A stretch of 64,000 nt of DNA from Rhodococcus sp. HNM0563 (lineage in GTDB: Bacteria > Actinomycetota > Actinomycetes > Mycobacteriales > Mycobacteriaceae): the NCBI RefSeq assembly GCF_012726195.1, contig NZ_JAASAF010000005.1, positions 395,256 through 459,255 of the forward strand, in the 5' to 3' direction. Positions 44,069 through 52,644 of the stretch are shown piece by piece (position 1 is the stretch's first letter; each line of letters begins with the position of its first letter). The translations under genes and the position numbers were made by a program. The notes below the pieces were generated by a model that saw only the letters and a list, made by a program, of their open reading frames with translations, was not told the origin of the DNA and did no database searches.

Positions 44069-46177
44069 TCAGGAGACGCTGGCGACTCCCGGTGCCAGGA
44101 AGCGCTTTCCATTGACCGCTTCGGAGGCGCCGGTGCGGTCGAGGTACGGCGTGATACCACCGTTCCAGAACGCGAAACCGCCGCCGAGGATCAGGCACAG
44201 GTCGATGTCCTCGGGTGCTGCGACCACACCCTCGTCGAGCATGATCCGGATCTCCTCGGCAAACGCGCGCCGGGTCCTGTCGAGCACCTGGTCGGCGGTC
44301 GACGGGTTGTCTCCCTGCGGCCACAGCGCGGCCACGTCGGGATCGACGACCTGCGTGCCGCCCTCGTAGGACCACACGCCGGGTTTCTTCGCCGCGACGA
44401 GTGCTTCGAGGCCGGGGGAAGACACGAAGCGGTCCGGGTATGCAGCCTGGAGGGTTTCGCCGGTGTGCAGCGCGATGGCCGGGCCGACGAGCGCGAGGAG
44501 TGTGAACGGCGACATCGGCATGCCCAACGCACCGACGGCGTTGTCCGCCACGTCGAACGGGGTGCCCTCGTCCACCGCGGTCATGACCTCGCCGAGAGTG
44601 CGGGTGACGAGGCGGTTGAAGACGAATCCGGGCTTGTCACCGCACAACACCGCCGACTTCTTCAGCGACTTCGCGGTGGCGAACGCCGTAGCGAGGGTGG
44701 CGTCGTCGGTCCGGTCGCCCTTGATCACCTCGAGCAGCGGCAGTACCGCGACCGGGTTGAAGAAGTGGAAGCCCACGACCCGCTCCGGATGCTGCAGATC
44801 CGCGGCCATCTCGGTGATCGACAGCGACGAGGTGTTCGTCGCGAGGATCGTCTCTGCAGAGATGTGCTGTTCGAGCTCCGCGAACACGTTCTTCTTGACG
44901 TCCATGTTCTCGAACACGGCCTCGATGATGAAATCGGTCTTCGCGAACGCTGCCTTGTCCGGAGAACCGGACACGAGTGCCTTGAGGCGATTCGCCGCGT
45001 CAGGGGAGAGACGGCCCTTGCCCTGCAGTTTGTCGATCTCGGTGTGCACATAGCCCACACCCTTGTCGATACGTTCCTGATCGATGTCGGTGAGGATCAC
45101 CGGCACCTTCAGCTGACGCACGAACAACAGCGCGAGCTGACTGGCCATCAGTCCGGCCCCGACGATGCCCACGCCGGTGATCTTCCGGGCGAGCGATCTG
45201 TCCGGTGCACCCGCAGGACGCTTCGCGCGCTTGTTGACGAGATCGAACGAGTACAGGCCTGCGCGCAGCTCATCGGTCAGCAATAGATCGGCGAGTGCTT
45301 CGTCCTCGGCAGCGAAACCCTTGTCGAGCGACGCGGAATCTGCAATGTCGGTGCTGCGGGCGAGTTCGAGCAACTCGATCGCGCGGGCCGGGGCGGGTGC
45401 GTGCCCGCGAGTCTTACCCTCGACCAGGGCCTTCGCCCGTGCGATCGCGGCATCCCACCCGGCGCCGCGGTCGATCTCGGGGCGGACGGGTGTGATCTCA
45501 CCGTTGAGGACCTTCGCGGCCCACGCCAGCGACTGCTCGAGGAAGTCGGCCGAACCGAAGACCTCGTCGGCGTAGCCGAGCTTCTTCGCCTGAGCAGCGC
45601 GGATCGTACGCCCGTTGTTGAGCGGGTTCTCGAGGATGAGTGTGACCGCGTGGTCGGGGCCGACGATGTTCGGCAGCAATTGCGTTCCGCCCCATCCCGG
45701 GACGAGACCGAGCATCGTCTCGGGCAGGCCGAGAGCCGGAACGTTGTCCGCCACGGTGCGGTAGTGCGCGTGCAGACCCACTTCGAGTCCGCCACCGAGC
45801 GCCAGGCCGTTGACGAACGCGAACGTCGGGATCGACGACTCGCGCAGCTTGCGGAACACGTCGTGGCCGAGCTTGCCGAGCTCGACACCCTGCGCGCGCT
45901 CGGTGACTGCGGGGACCCCCTTGAGGTCGGCGCCGGCAGCGAAGATGAACGGCTTGCCGGTGACGGCGACAGCAACCGGGTTCGCGGCGAATGCCTCGTC
46001 GAGAGCAGCGCCGAAGGCGGCAAGGCCCGCGGGTCCGAACGAGTTCGGTTTGGTGTGGTCGAACCCGTTGTCGAGGGTGACAAGGGCGATCCGGCCATCG
46101 AGGCCGGGTACGGATACGAGCCGCACGTAGGCGTTCGTCACGACTTCGTCGGCGAACAGGGACGAAAGATCGGTCAT
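44069..46177 (-). CDS. fadB: Fatty oxidation multifunctional enzyme FadB (enoyl-CoA hydratase / 3-hydroxyacyl-CoA dehydrogenase)
   Basis: 702 aa. The N-terminal crotonase domain carries KPFIFAAGADLKGVP and the oxyanion-loop region. The dehydrogenase half starts near 320: GVGIVGAGLMASQLALLF (NAD loop), ATNTSSLSITEMA and HFFNPV. It performs two consecutive beta-oxidation steps. It begins at ATG 46177, two bases after the fadA stop. It resembles M. tuberculosis FadB (Rv0860). It probably works as a complex with the thiolase. Confidence 0.94.
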   Translation of the reverse strand: MTDLSSLFADEVVTNAYVRLVSVPGLDGRIALVTLDNGFDHTKPNSFGPAGLAAFGAALDEAFAANPVAVAVTGKPFIFAAGADLKGVPAVTERAQGVELGKLGHDVFRKLRESSIPTFAFVNGLALGGGLEVGLHAHYRTVADNVPALGLPETMLGLVPGWGGTQLLPNIVGPDHAVTLILENPLNNGRTIRAAQAKKLGYADEVFGSADFLEQSLAWAAKVLNGEITPVRPEIDRGAGWDAAIARAKALVEGKTRGHAPAPARAIELLELARSTDIADSASLDKGFAAEDEALADLLLTDELRAGLYSFDLVNKRAKRPAGAPDRSLARKITGVGIVGAGLMASQLALLFVRQLKVPVILTDIDQERIDKGVGYVHTEIDKLQGKGRLSPDAANRLKALVSGSPDKAAFAKTDFIIEAVFENMDVKKNVFAELEQHISAETILATNTSSLSITEMAADLQHPERVVGFHFFNPVAVLPLLEVIKGDRTDDATLATAFATAKSLKKSAVLCGDKPGFVFNRLVTRTLGEVMTAVDEGTPFDVADNAVGALGMPMSPFTLLALVGPAIALHTGETLQAAYPDRFVSSPGLEALVAAKKPGVWSYEGGTQVVDPDVAALWPQGDNPSTADQVLDRTRRAFAEEIRIMLDEGVVAAPEDIDLCLILGGGFAFWNGGITPYLDRTGASEAVNGKRFLAPGVASVS

Positions 46178-46179
46178 GA

Positions 46180-47388
46180 CTACTTGTCTCCCTCGAAGTT
46201 CGGGTTCTCCCAGATCACGGTGCCGCCCATGCCGAGTCCGATGCACATGGTGGTCAGGCCGTAACGGACCTCGGGGTTCTGGGTGAACTGGTGTGAGAGC
46301 TGGGTCATCAGGCGCACACCGGACGATGCGAGCGGGTGCCCGCACGCGATCGCGCCACCCCACTGATTGACGCGGGGATCGTCGTCGGCGATACCGAAGT
46401 GCTCGAGGAACGCGAGCACCTGCACGGCGAATGCCTCGTTGATCTCGAACAGACCGATGTCGTCGATGCTCAGTCCGGTACGGGCCAGGACCTTCTCGGT
46501 CGCCGGGACGGGGCCGATACCCATGACGGCCGGATCGACGCCCTGGAAGGCGAATCCGACCATGCGCATACCGATCGGCAGGCCGAGCTCGCGCGCGGTG
46601 TCCTCACCCGCCAGGATCGCTGCGGTTGCCCCGTCGTTGAGACCGGCAGCGTTGCCGGCAGTGATGCGTCCGGCGGGGCGGAAGGGGGTCTTGAGTTTCG
46701 CGAGGTCCTCGATCGTCGTCCCGGGGCGGGGTGGCTCGTCCTCGGTGGCGAGGCCCCATCCTGCAGCGGAGCGGGTCGCAACGGGTACGAGGGTGTCGGC
46801 GATCCAGCCGGCTTTCCTGGCTGCGTCGTACTTGTTCTGGCTGTTGACCGCGTAGGCGTCCGTGCGGGCCTTGGTGATGCTCGGGAACCGGTCGTGCAGG
46901 TTCTCGGCGGTGTTGCCCATGACGAGCGCGCTCGGGTCGACGAGCTTGTCGGCGAGGAAGCGGGGGTTCGGGTCGGCGCCCTCACCCATCGGGTGGCGGC
47001 CCATGTGCTCGACGCCGCCGGCGATGACGACGTCGTACTGCCCGAAACCGATGCCCGATGCGGTGGTGGTCACGGCGGTCATCGCGCCGGCACACATGCG
47101 ATCGATGGCGAAGCCGGGCACTGTCTCGGGCAACCCTGCAAGGATCGCGGAGGTGCGCCCGATCGTCAGTCCCTGGTCGCCGGTCTGCGTGGTCGCCGCG
47201 ACGGCGACCTCATCGACACGGGCGGGATCGAGCTGGGGGTTGCGGCGCATCAGTTCCCGGATGGCCTTGACGACAAGATCGTCGGCGCGGGTGTCGGCGT
47301 AGATGCCCTTCGGGCCCGCCTTGCCGAACGGGGTACGTATGCCGTCGACGAAGACGACGTTGCGTTGGTTCGAGGTGGTGGAAGCCAC
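46180..47388 (-). CDS. fadA: Acetyl-CoA acyltransferase FadA (thiolase)
   Basis: 402 aa. The thiolase fold is defined by the nucleophile Cys in DRMCAGAMTAV, NEAFAVQ, GGAIACGHPLASSG (His) and the second Cys in TTMCIGLGMG. It cleaves 3-ketoacyl-CoA to acetyl-CoA, the last step of beta-oxidation. GTG 47388 was chosen because GGGAGGAAA lies upstream and the protein then starts VASTTSNQRNVVFVDG. It is the first gene of the fadA-fadB operon. Confidence 0.95.
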   Translation of the reverse strand: MASTTSNQRNVVFVDGIRTPFGKAGPKGIYADTRADDLVVKAIRELMRRNPQLDPARVDEVAVAATTQTGDQGLTIGRTSAILAGLPETVPGFAIDRMCAGAMTAVTTTASGIGFGQYDVVIAGGVEHMGRHPMGEGADPNPRFLADKLVDPSALVMGNTAENLHDRFPSITKARTDAYAVNSQNKYDAARKAGWIADTLVPVATRSAAGWGLATEDEPPRPGTTIEDLAKLKTPFRPAGRITAGNAAGLNDGATAAILAGEDTARELGLPIGMRMVGFAFQGVDPAVMGIGPVPATEKVLARTGLSIDDIGLFEINEAFAVQVLAFLEHFGIADDDPRVNQWGGAIACGHPLASSGVRLMTQLSHQFTQNPEVRYGLTTMCIGLGMGGTVIWENPNFEGDK

Positions 47389-47480
47389 GCGTTTCCTCCC
47401 GGTGGAGCGGAATCCTCGCCGACACGTTCCGCGGCGAGGCGATGCGGACCGGATACCAGGGGGTGACCGGCCTCGGAACC

Positions 47481-47508
47481 ACTCTACATCCTCATTACCG
47501 GTGAGTAA
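47481..47508 (-). promoter_or_regulatory. fadA-fadB promoter with overlapping operator-like palindrome
   Basis: On the minus strand TTACTC (47508-47503) and TAGAGT (47486-47481) are 16 bases apart. The -35 overlaps TTAC-N6-GTAA (47495-47508 read on the plus strand), a TetR-style inverted repeat. This would suit a fatty-acid-responsive repressor; none is encoded nearby. Confidence 0.5.
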
Positions 47509-47528
47509 CTTGCGTGGCGTGCACGCGT

Positions 47529-48791
47529 CTACTTCTCGTCCGTGAGCGCCTTCGCGAGCCGTGGGGTCGTTAGCTCGCGCTGCCACGGGCGCGCACCACC
47601 GGCGGTGAACCGGCTCTCGATGTACGCGACCGCATCGGCGGTCGCGGCGAGGTCCCAGTCCCAGCACAGGCGCCGCACGAGCTCGGGGCTCACGAGATTC
47701 TCGACCGGAACCGAGACCTCGTCGCTCAACGTGGAGAGTTCGGTACGGGCGGCCGTCAGGCGCGCGGCAGCCTCAGGATGATGACGCGACCAGCGCCCCG
47801 CGGGAGGTGGTCCGTCGAACGTCTGCGTCAGTGGGGGAAGCTCTGAGTCCGGAAGTTTGCGGGCGCGTTCGATCGCCGACAACCACACCCGAGACGAGCG
47901 ACGTTGGCGCGGACCACCGAAGACGGGCAGCTCCTGCAGCTCGCCGATCGTCCGTGGACCGGCCTGTGCCGCTGCGACAATCGCGGAATCCGGCAGGATC
48001 CGTCCGGGTGCGATGTCGCGCCGGGATGCGACTTCGTCTCGCGCCGACCACAATTCCCGGACGATCGCCAGCTTGCGGGCATTCTTGATCGCGTGGACGC
48101 CGGAGGTGCGACGCCATCGCTCGGGCTTCGGCTTCGGCGGTCCTGCGAGTCGGATGTGCTCGAATTCCTGTGCAGCCCACTCCGACTTTCCCTGCCGGTC
48201 CAATTCGGCGGCCATCTCGGCGCGGAGTTCGACGAGGATCTCGACGTCCAGCGCAGCGTAATTGAGCCACGAGTCGGGCAGCGGGCGTTTCGACCAGTCG
48301 GCAGCGCCGTGCCCTTTCTTCAGTTCCAGGCCGAGTGTCTGCGCGACGATTGCGGCCAGCCCGACCCGCGGGAACCCCGCGAGCCGACCGGCAAGTTCGG
48401 TGTCGTACAGCGCCGCCGGACGCAGGCCGAGCTCGTCCAGTCCGGGCAGGTCCTGATCGGCGGAGTGCAGAACCCACTCGAGTTCGTTGACCACCGCCGC
48501 GAGCGGCGCGAGGTCCCCTGCGATCGGGATGGGATCGAGCAGGACGGTGCCGGCGCCCTCGCGGCGCAGCTGGACCAGATACGCGCGGGCGGAGTATCGA
48601 TAACCCGAGGCGCGCTCGGCGTCGACAGCGAGCGGACCGTGACCGCGCGCCAGCAGTGCCGCGGCCTCCTCGGCTCCGGCCGCGGTGGTGACGACGTCGG
48701 GGACACCCCCGCGGGGGCTCAACAACGGCTCGGTGGCCGCGGCGGGCGCGTCGTCAGCGGGGATCGGGTCCTGATCGTTTCCTGCCGGCAT
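47529..48791 (-). CDS. Ribonuclease D family 3'-5' exonuclease with HRDC domain (Rv2681)
   Basis: 420 aa. The DEDD exonuclease signature is present: LAVDAERA (DxE), LHSADQDLPGL, YDTELAGRL, and YAALDVEIL with the Tyr. An HRDC domain follows in the C-terminal half (HAIKNARKLAIVRELWSARDE). RNase D trims tRNA and other structured RNA 3' ends. ATG 48791 has TAGAGT seven bases upstream, a leaderless pattern, and lies at the domain start; the long extension to 49034 overlaps the DUF3000 gene in another frame. The gene is downstream of the DUF3000 gene and near dxs, as in M. tuberculosis. Confidence 0.9.
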   Translation of the reverse strand: MPAGNDQDPIPADDAPAAATEPLLSPRGGVPDVVTTAAGAEEAAALLARGHGPLAVDAERASGYRYSARAYLVQLRREGAGTVLLDPIPIAGDLAPLAAVVNELEWVLHSADQDLPGLDELGLRPAALYDTELAGRLAGFPRVGLAAIVAQTLGLELKKGHGAADWSKRPLPDSWLNYAALDVEILVELRAEMAAELDRQGKSEWAAQEFEHIRLAGPPKPKPERWRRTSGVHAIKNARKLAIVRELWSARDEVASRRDIAPGRILPDSAIVAAAQAGPRTIGELQELPVFGGPRQRRSSRVWLSAIERARKLPDSELPPLTQTFDGPPPAGRWSRHHPEAAARLTAARTELSTLSDEVSVPVENLVSPELVRRLCWDWDLAATADAVAYIESRFTAGGARPWQRELTTPRLAKALTDEK

Positions 48792-48798
48792 GGCCGTG

Positions 48799-48804
48799 AC
48801 TCTA
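48799..48804 (-). promoter_or_regulatory. RNase D -10 element (leaderless)
   Basis: TAGAGT on the minus strand lies seven bases before ATG 48791. It overlaps the stop of the DUF3000 gene. Confidence 0.45.
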
Positions 48805-49377
48805 TCGCTGCAAGCGGGCGACCCCGGCCGGTGGCAGTCCCGCCGCGTACGCGAGGACCTCGCAGAATGCCTCGACGTGCGGGCTGAGTATCTCGGAGGT
48901 CGGCGTCCACGACGCACGCAATTCCAATTGATGTGCGCGAGCCGGTCCCGCGATGTCACCGAAACGCACCGAACTCGTCGAGGTGACGGTTCCTCCGAGC
49001 GCGGTGAGCGGTTCGTGATGGGCCTCGAGCGCATCTACGAGCCAGCTCCACGCCACCTCGGGCAGTAGCGGATCGGCGGCCAAGGTCGCGTCGACATCGG
49101 CCTGGATGTACGAGACGAGGCGGGTGGTGCCGTGCCAGGCCTCGTCGCCGTCGGGGTCGTACAACAGAATCAGGCGTCCGAACGCGTCACCCTCGGACTC
49201 TTCCGGAACTTCTGTCGCGTCGGGATGGAGCACCTCGGCACCGAGTGCATAGCTGAACGGCGCGAGTCGCTGCGGTGGCCGGATCGGCTCGACCTCGATC
49301 TCCGGGCGTACGGTGGCCGCATTCATCGCATCGACAGCAGCGCGGAAACGGGCTGGCTCTGCAGACGAGGTGGTCAC
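48802..49377 (-). CDS. DUF3000 domain-containing protein (Rv2680-like)
   Basis: 191 aa soluble protein. The conserved blocks FRAAVDAMNAATVRPEIEVE, PQRLAPFSYALGAEV and EVAWSWLVDALEAHH define DUF3000. The function is unknown; it is always beside RNase D and the hemE region in mycolata. GTG 49377 has TAACGT eight bases upstream. It is divergent from hemE. Confidence 0.88.
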   Translation of the reverse strand: MTTSSAEPARFRAAVDAMNAATVRPEIEVEPIRPPQRLAPFSYALGAEVLHPDATEVPEESEGDAFGRLILLYDPDGDEAWHGTTRLVSYIQADVDATLAADPLLPEVAWSWLVDALEAHHEPLTALGGTVTSTSSVRFGDIAGPARAHQLELRASWTPTSEILSPHVEAFCEVLAYAAGLPPAGVARLQR

Positions 49378-49385
49378 GCCAGCGG

Positions 49386-49391
49386 ACGTTA
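49386..49391 (-). promoter_or_regulatory. DUF3000 -10 element (leaderless)
   Basis: TAACGT on the minus strand lies eight bases before GTG 49377. Confidence 0.45.
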
Positions 49392-49494
49392 GTGCCGGTG
49401 ACCGAGCGCACGCGGGAGGCGCGCCGATTCCAGCGAACCGGACACGCGTGGCAGCATGGGCTACGACCCGTGCCTTTCGGAAGAACGAGGATCG

Positions 49495-50592
49495 ATGACC
49501 GGCTTGGAGAACACGAACGTCGGCTCTGCTGCGGCCACCCAGCACCCCACTCGGCGGGCTCTCCCGCACGCCCCACTTCTCGCTGCGGCGCGCGGCGAGC
49601 AACCGGCGCACCGGCCGGTGTGGTTCATGCGTCAGGCGGGTCGCTCGCTGCCGGAGTATCGCGAGATCCGCGCAGGCATCGGCATGCTCGAATCCTGCTT
49701 CGACCCCGAGCTCGTGTGCGAGATCACCATGCAGCCCGTGCGGCGACACAAGGTCGACGCCGCGATTCTGTTCTCCGATATCGTTGTGCCCCTCAAAGCA
49801 GCAGGTATCGACCTCGACATAGTCGCCGGTACCGGCCCCGTCGTCGCGAATCCCATCCGCACGGCCGCCGATGTCGCAGCACTGCCGAATCTCGAGCAGG
49901 ACCAGGTCGGTGCCGTTGCGCGCGCTGTGACTCTGCTGACCCGCGAGCTCGGCGACACACCGCTGATCGGATTCGCCGGCGCACCGTTCACGTTGGCGTC
50001 GTACCTGGTCGAAGGGGGTCCGAGCCGAAATCACGAGCGCACGAAGGCACTCATGCACGCCGACCCGAAGACTTGGCATGCACTCCTCGGCAAGCTCACC
50101 GATGTCGCGATCGTATTTCTGCGTGCGCAACTCGAAGCGGGGGTCGACGCAATCCAGCTCTTCGATTCGTGGGCGGGTGCACTCTCACTCGTCGACTATC
50201 GGGAGTTCGTGATGCCGCATTCGCAGCGGGTCTTCGCCGAACTCGAATCCTTCGGTGTTCCCCGGACCCACTTCGGCGTGGGAACGGGTGAACTCCTCGG
50301 TGCGATGGGCGAGGTCGGCGCGGATGTCGTGGGTGTCGACTGGCGGGTGCCGCTCGACGTCGCGGCGAACCGTGTCGGCGCGGGCAAGGCCCTGCAGGGC
50401 AACCTCGACCCGGCGCTGTTGTTCGCCGGGTGGGATGTCGTCGAGTCCGAGGTCCGTCGCGTCATCGCGTCGGCCGACCGAGCCCTCGCGGCCGGTGCGA
50501 CCGGACACATCTTCAACCTCGGTCACGGTGTGCTTCCCGACACCGATCCGAGCATCCTCACCCGGGTCGTCGAGCTGGTGCATTCGCTGTGA
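49495..50592 (+). CDS. hemE: Uroporphyrinogen decarboxylase HemE
   Basis: 365 aa. It decarboxylates the four acetate side chains of uroporphyrinogen III to coproporphyrinogen III. The signatures [16 protein letters not shown] and the [17 protein letters not shown] block are intact. ATG 49495 follows GAGGA; the 13 residues from 49456 are rejected. Its stop overlaps hemG by four bases (GTGA), opening the hemE-hemG-hemQ operon. Confidence 0.96.
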   Translation: MTGLENTNVGSAAATQHPTRRALPHAPLLAAARGEQPAHRPVWFMRQAGRSLPEYREIRAGIGMLESCFDPELVCEITMQPVRRHKVDAAILFSDIVVPLKAAGIDLDIVAGTGPVVANPIRTAADVAALPNLEQDQVGAVARAVTLLTRELGDTPLIGFAGAPFTLASYLVEGGPSRNHERTKALMHADPKTWHALLGKLTDVAIVFLRAQLEAGVDAIQLFDSWAGALSLVDYREFVMPHSQRVFAELESFGVPRTHFGVGTGELLGAMGEVGADVVGVDWRVPLDVAANRVGAGKALQGNLDPALLFAGWDVVESEVRRVIASADRALAAGATGHIFNLGHGVLPDTDPSILTRVVELVHSL

Positions 50593-51944
50593 GCGCGCCC
50601 GTCGTCGTCGTCGGTGGTGGCATCACCGGGCTCGTCGCGGCGTATCGGCTGCGGACGGTATTCGGCCCGAACGCCCGGATAGTGCTGCTCGAGCGATCGG
50701 ACCGACTCGGCGGCAAGCTTCGCACCGTCTCGCTGGCGGGCGCTCCTGTCGATGTAGGCGCGGAGGCATTCATCGGGCGGCGACCCGAGGTGCCCGAATT
50801 GCTCGACGAGCTCGGACTCACCGATCAACTCGTCCATCCGTCGGGCGCGCGTCCGCTCATCTACGCGGGTACGGCGCTGCACCCCATTCCCGCCGGAACC
50901 CTGATGGGAATCCCCGCTGATGCCCGATCGCTGGACGGACTCGTCGATGACGAGACTCTCGTCCGCATCAGGAGGGAGCCCGAGACCCCACTGAGGTGGG
51001 ACACCGACGGCGATATGTCGGTCGCGGAATTGGTGGGGTCGCGGTTCGGCGAGCAGGTCGTGCGCCGCAGCGTCGACCCGCTGCTCGGTGGCGTCTACTC
51101 CGGCCTTTCCGATACAGCCGGGGTTCGTGCCACGGTGCCGACACTCGCGCGCGCACTCGACGACGGTGCGGCGAGCCTGACCGAGGCGGTCGCGAGCGCG
51201 CTGCCGGCTCCGTCCGGCAAGCCGGTCTTCGGCACCTTGCGCGGCGGCTATGGAGTCCTCCTCGACGCGCTCGCACAGGCTGCTGACGCGGAGATCCACA
51301 CCGGAACCGTGGCGTCGAACCTGCGTCGTGTCGGGGATCGCTGGTCACTCGATCCGCTCGGCGAGGTCGACGGCGTGATCCTGGCGGTACCGGCACCGGA
51401 AGTGGCCGCCCTGCTGGCCGGACCGGTCCCGGCCGCCGCGGCGCACGCCGCCGAGATTCCGCTTGCATCGTCGGTGACGGTGTCGCTCGCGTTGCCGTCG
51501 GCGGCGGCGCTGCCGCAGAACTCCGGCATCCTCGTCGCCACGGGAGAGGAATTGTCGGCCAAGGCTTTTACGCTGTCCGGACGGAAGTGGCCGCACCTCG
51601 CCGAACGGGATGTCTCCCTCGTCCGCGTGTCGTTCGGCAGGTTCGGCGACGACAGGCTTGTCGATGCAACCGAAGAACAGCTGATCACCCTTGCCCGCGC
51701 CGACCTCGCTACGGTGACGGGCGTCGACGACGAACCCAAGGCGGCTTTCGTGCAGCGGTGGCACGGAGGCCTGCCCCAGTACCGGGCCGGACACACCGAG
51801 ATCGTTGCGGCGTTCGAGCGGGAGATCGACGGAATCGAGGGCCTTGCCGTAGCCGGTGCGATGCTGCACGGAGTGGGCGTTCCCGCGTGTGTCGAATCAG
51901 GCACAAAGGCCGCAGCACGGCTTGCAACACGAGTGGCAGGATGA
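50589..51944 (+). CDS. hemG: Coproporphyrinogen III / protoporphyrinogen oxidase HemG (HemY, CgoX)
   Basis: 451 aa flavoenzyme. The FAD Rossmann motif is [15 protein letters not shown] at the N-terminus; [15 protein letters not shown] and the C-terminal [21 protein letters not shown] complete the amine-oxidase fold. Beside hemQ it probably acts as coproporphyrinogen oxidase (CgoX) of the coproporphyrin-dependent branch used by Gram-positives. Annotation as protoporphyrinogen oxidase is equally common. GTG 50589 overlaps the hemE stop. Confidence 0.92.
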   Translation: MSAPVVVVGGGITGLVAAYRLRTVFGPNARIVLLERSDRLGGKLRTVSLAGAPVDVGAEAFIGRRPEVPELLDELGLTDQLVHPSGARPLIYAGTALHPIPAGTLMGIPADARSLDGLVDDETLVRIRREPETPLRWDTDGDMSVAELVGSRFGEQVVRRSVDPLLGGVYSGLSDTAGVRATVPTLARALDDGAASLTEAVASALPAPSGKPVFGTLRGGYGVLLDALAQAADAEIHTGTVASNLRRVGDRWSLDPLGEVDGVILAVPAPEVAALLAGPVPAAAAHAAEIPLASSVTVSLALPSAAALPQNSGILVATGEELSAKAFTLSGRKWPHLAERDVSLVRVSFGRFGDDRLVDATEEQLITLARADLATVTGVDDEPKAAFVQRWHGGLPQYRAGHTEIVAAFEREIDGIEGLAVAGAMLHGVGVPACVESGTKAAARLATRVAG

Positions 51945-51948
51945 GGGT

Positions 51949-52644
51949 ATGGCACGTCTCGATTTCGAAAAGCTCAATTCCACGCTTCGCTACGCGATGT
52001 GGTCGGTGTTCCAGGTCACGCCGGGCGCGCTCGGTGAAGATCGCACCGAGGCCGTTGAGGACTTCCAGAAGTTCCTCGCCTCGTTCGACGGCACCGATGT
52101 GATCGTGCGCGGGATCTACGACATTGCAGGGATGCGCGCCGACGCAGACTTCATGATCTGGACCCACGCCGAGCGCATCGAGGATCTGCAGAAGTTCTAC
52201 GCGGACTTCCGCCGCACCACGATCCTCGGGCGCGCGAGTACCGCAGTGTGGTCGAACACTGCGCTGCACCGGCCTGCGGAGTTCAACAAGAGCCACCTTC
52301 CGGCGTTCGTCGCAGGGGAGGAGCCGGGTGACTACATCTGCGTGTACCCGTTCGTGCGGTCCTACGACTGGTATCTCCTTCCCGATGCTGAACGTCGCAC
52401 GATGCTCGCGGACCACGGCAAGGAGGCTCGTCCGTACCCGGATGTGCGTGCCAATACGGTCCCGGCATTTGCGCTGGGCGACTACGAATGGATCCTCGCG
52501 TTCGAGGCACCTGCCCTCGATCGGATCGTCGACCTGATGCGCGATCTGCGTGCCACCGAGGCGCGGCGGCACGTCCGTGAGGAGACACCGTTCTTCTCGG
52601 GGCCGCGGGTGGCGCCGGAGCCGTTGATCGCCTCGCTTCCCTGA
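51949..52644 (+). CDS. hemQ: Coproheme decarboxylase HemQ
   Basis: 231 aa, chlorite-dismutase-like fold. It converts coproheme III to haem b with H2O2, the last step of the coproporphyrin pathway. The proximal His lies near [14 protein letters not shown], and the catalytic Tyr in [13 protein letters not shown] is consistent with HemQ. ATG 51949 lies four bases after the hemG stop. Its stop overlaps the start of the molybdenum enzyme (TGATG). M. tuberculosis equivalent: Rv2676c. Confidence 0.95.
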   Translation: MARLDFEKLNSTLRYAMWSVFQVTPGALGEDRTEAVEDFQKFLASFDGTDVIVRGIYDIAGMRADADFMIWTHAERIEDLQKFYADFRRTTILGRASTAVWSNTALHRPAEFNKSHLPAFVAGEEPGDYICVYPFVRSYDWYLLPDAERRTMLADHGKEARPYPDVRANTVPAFALGDYEWILAFEAPALDRIVDLMRDLRATEARRHVREETPFFSGPRVAPEPLIASLP

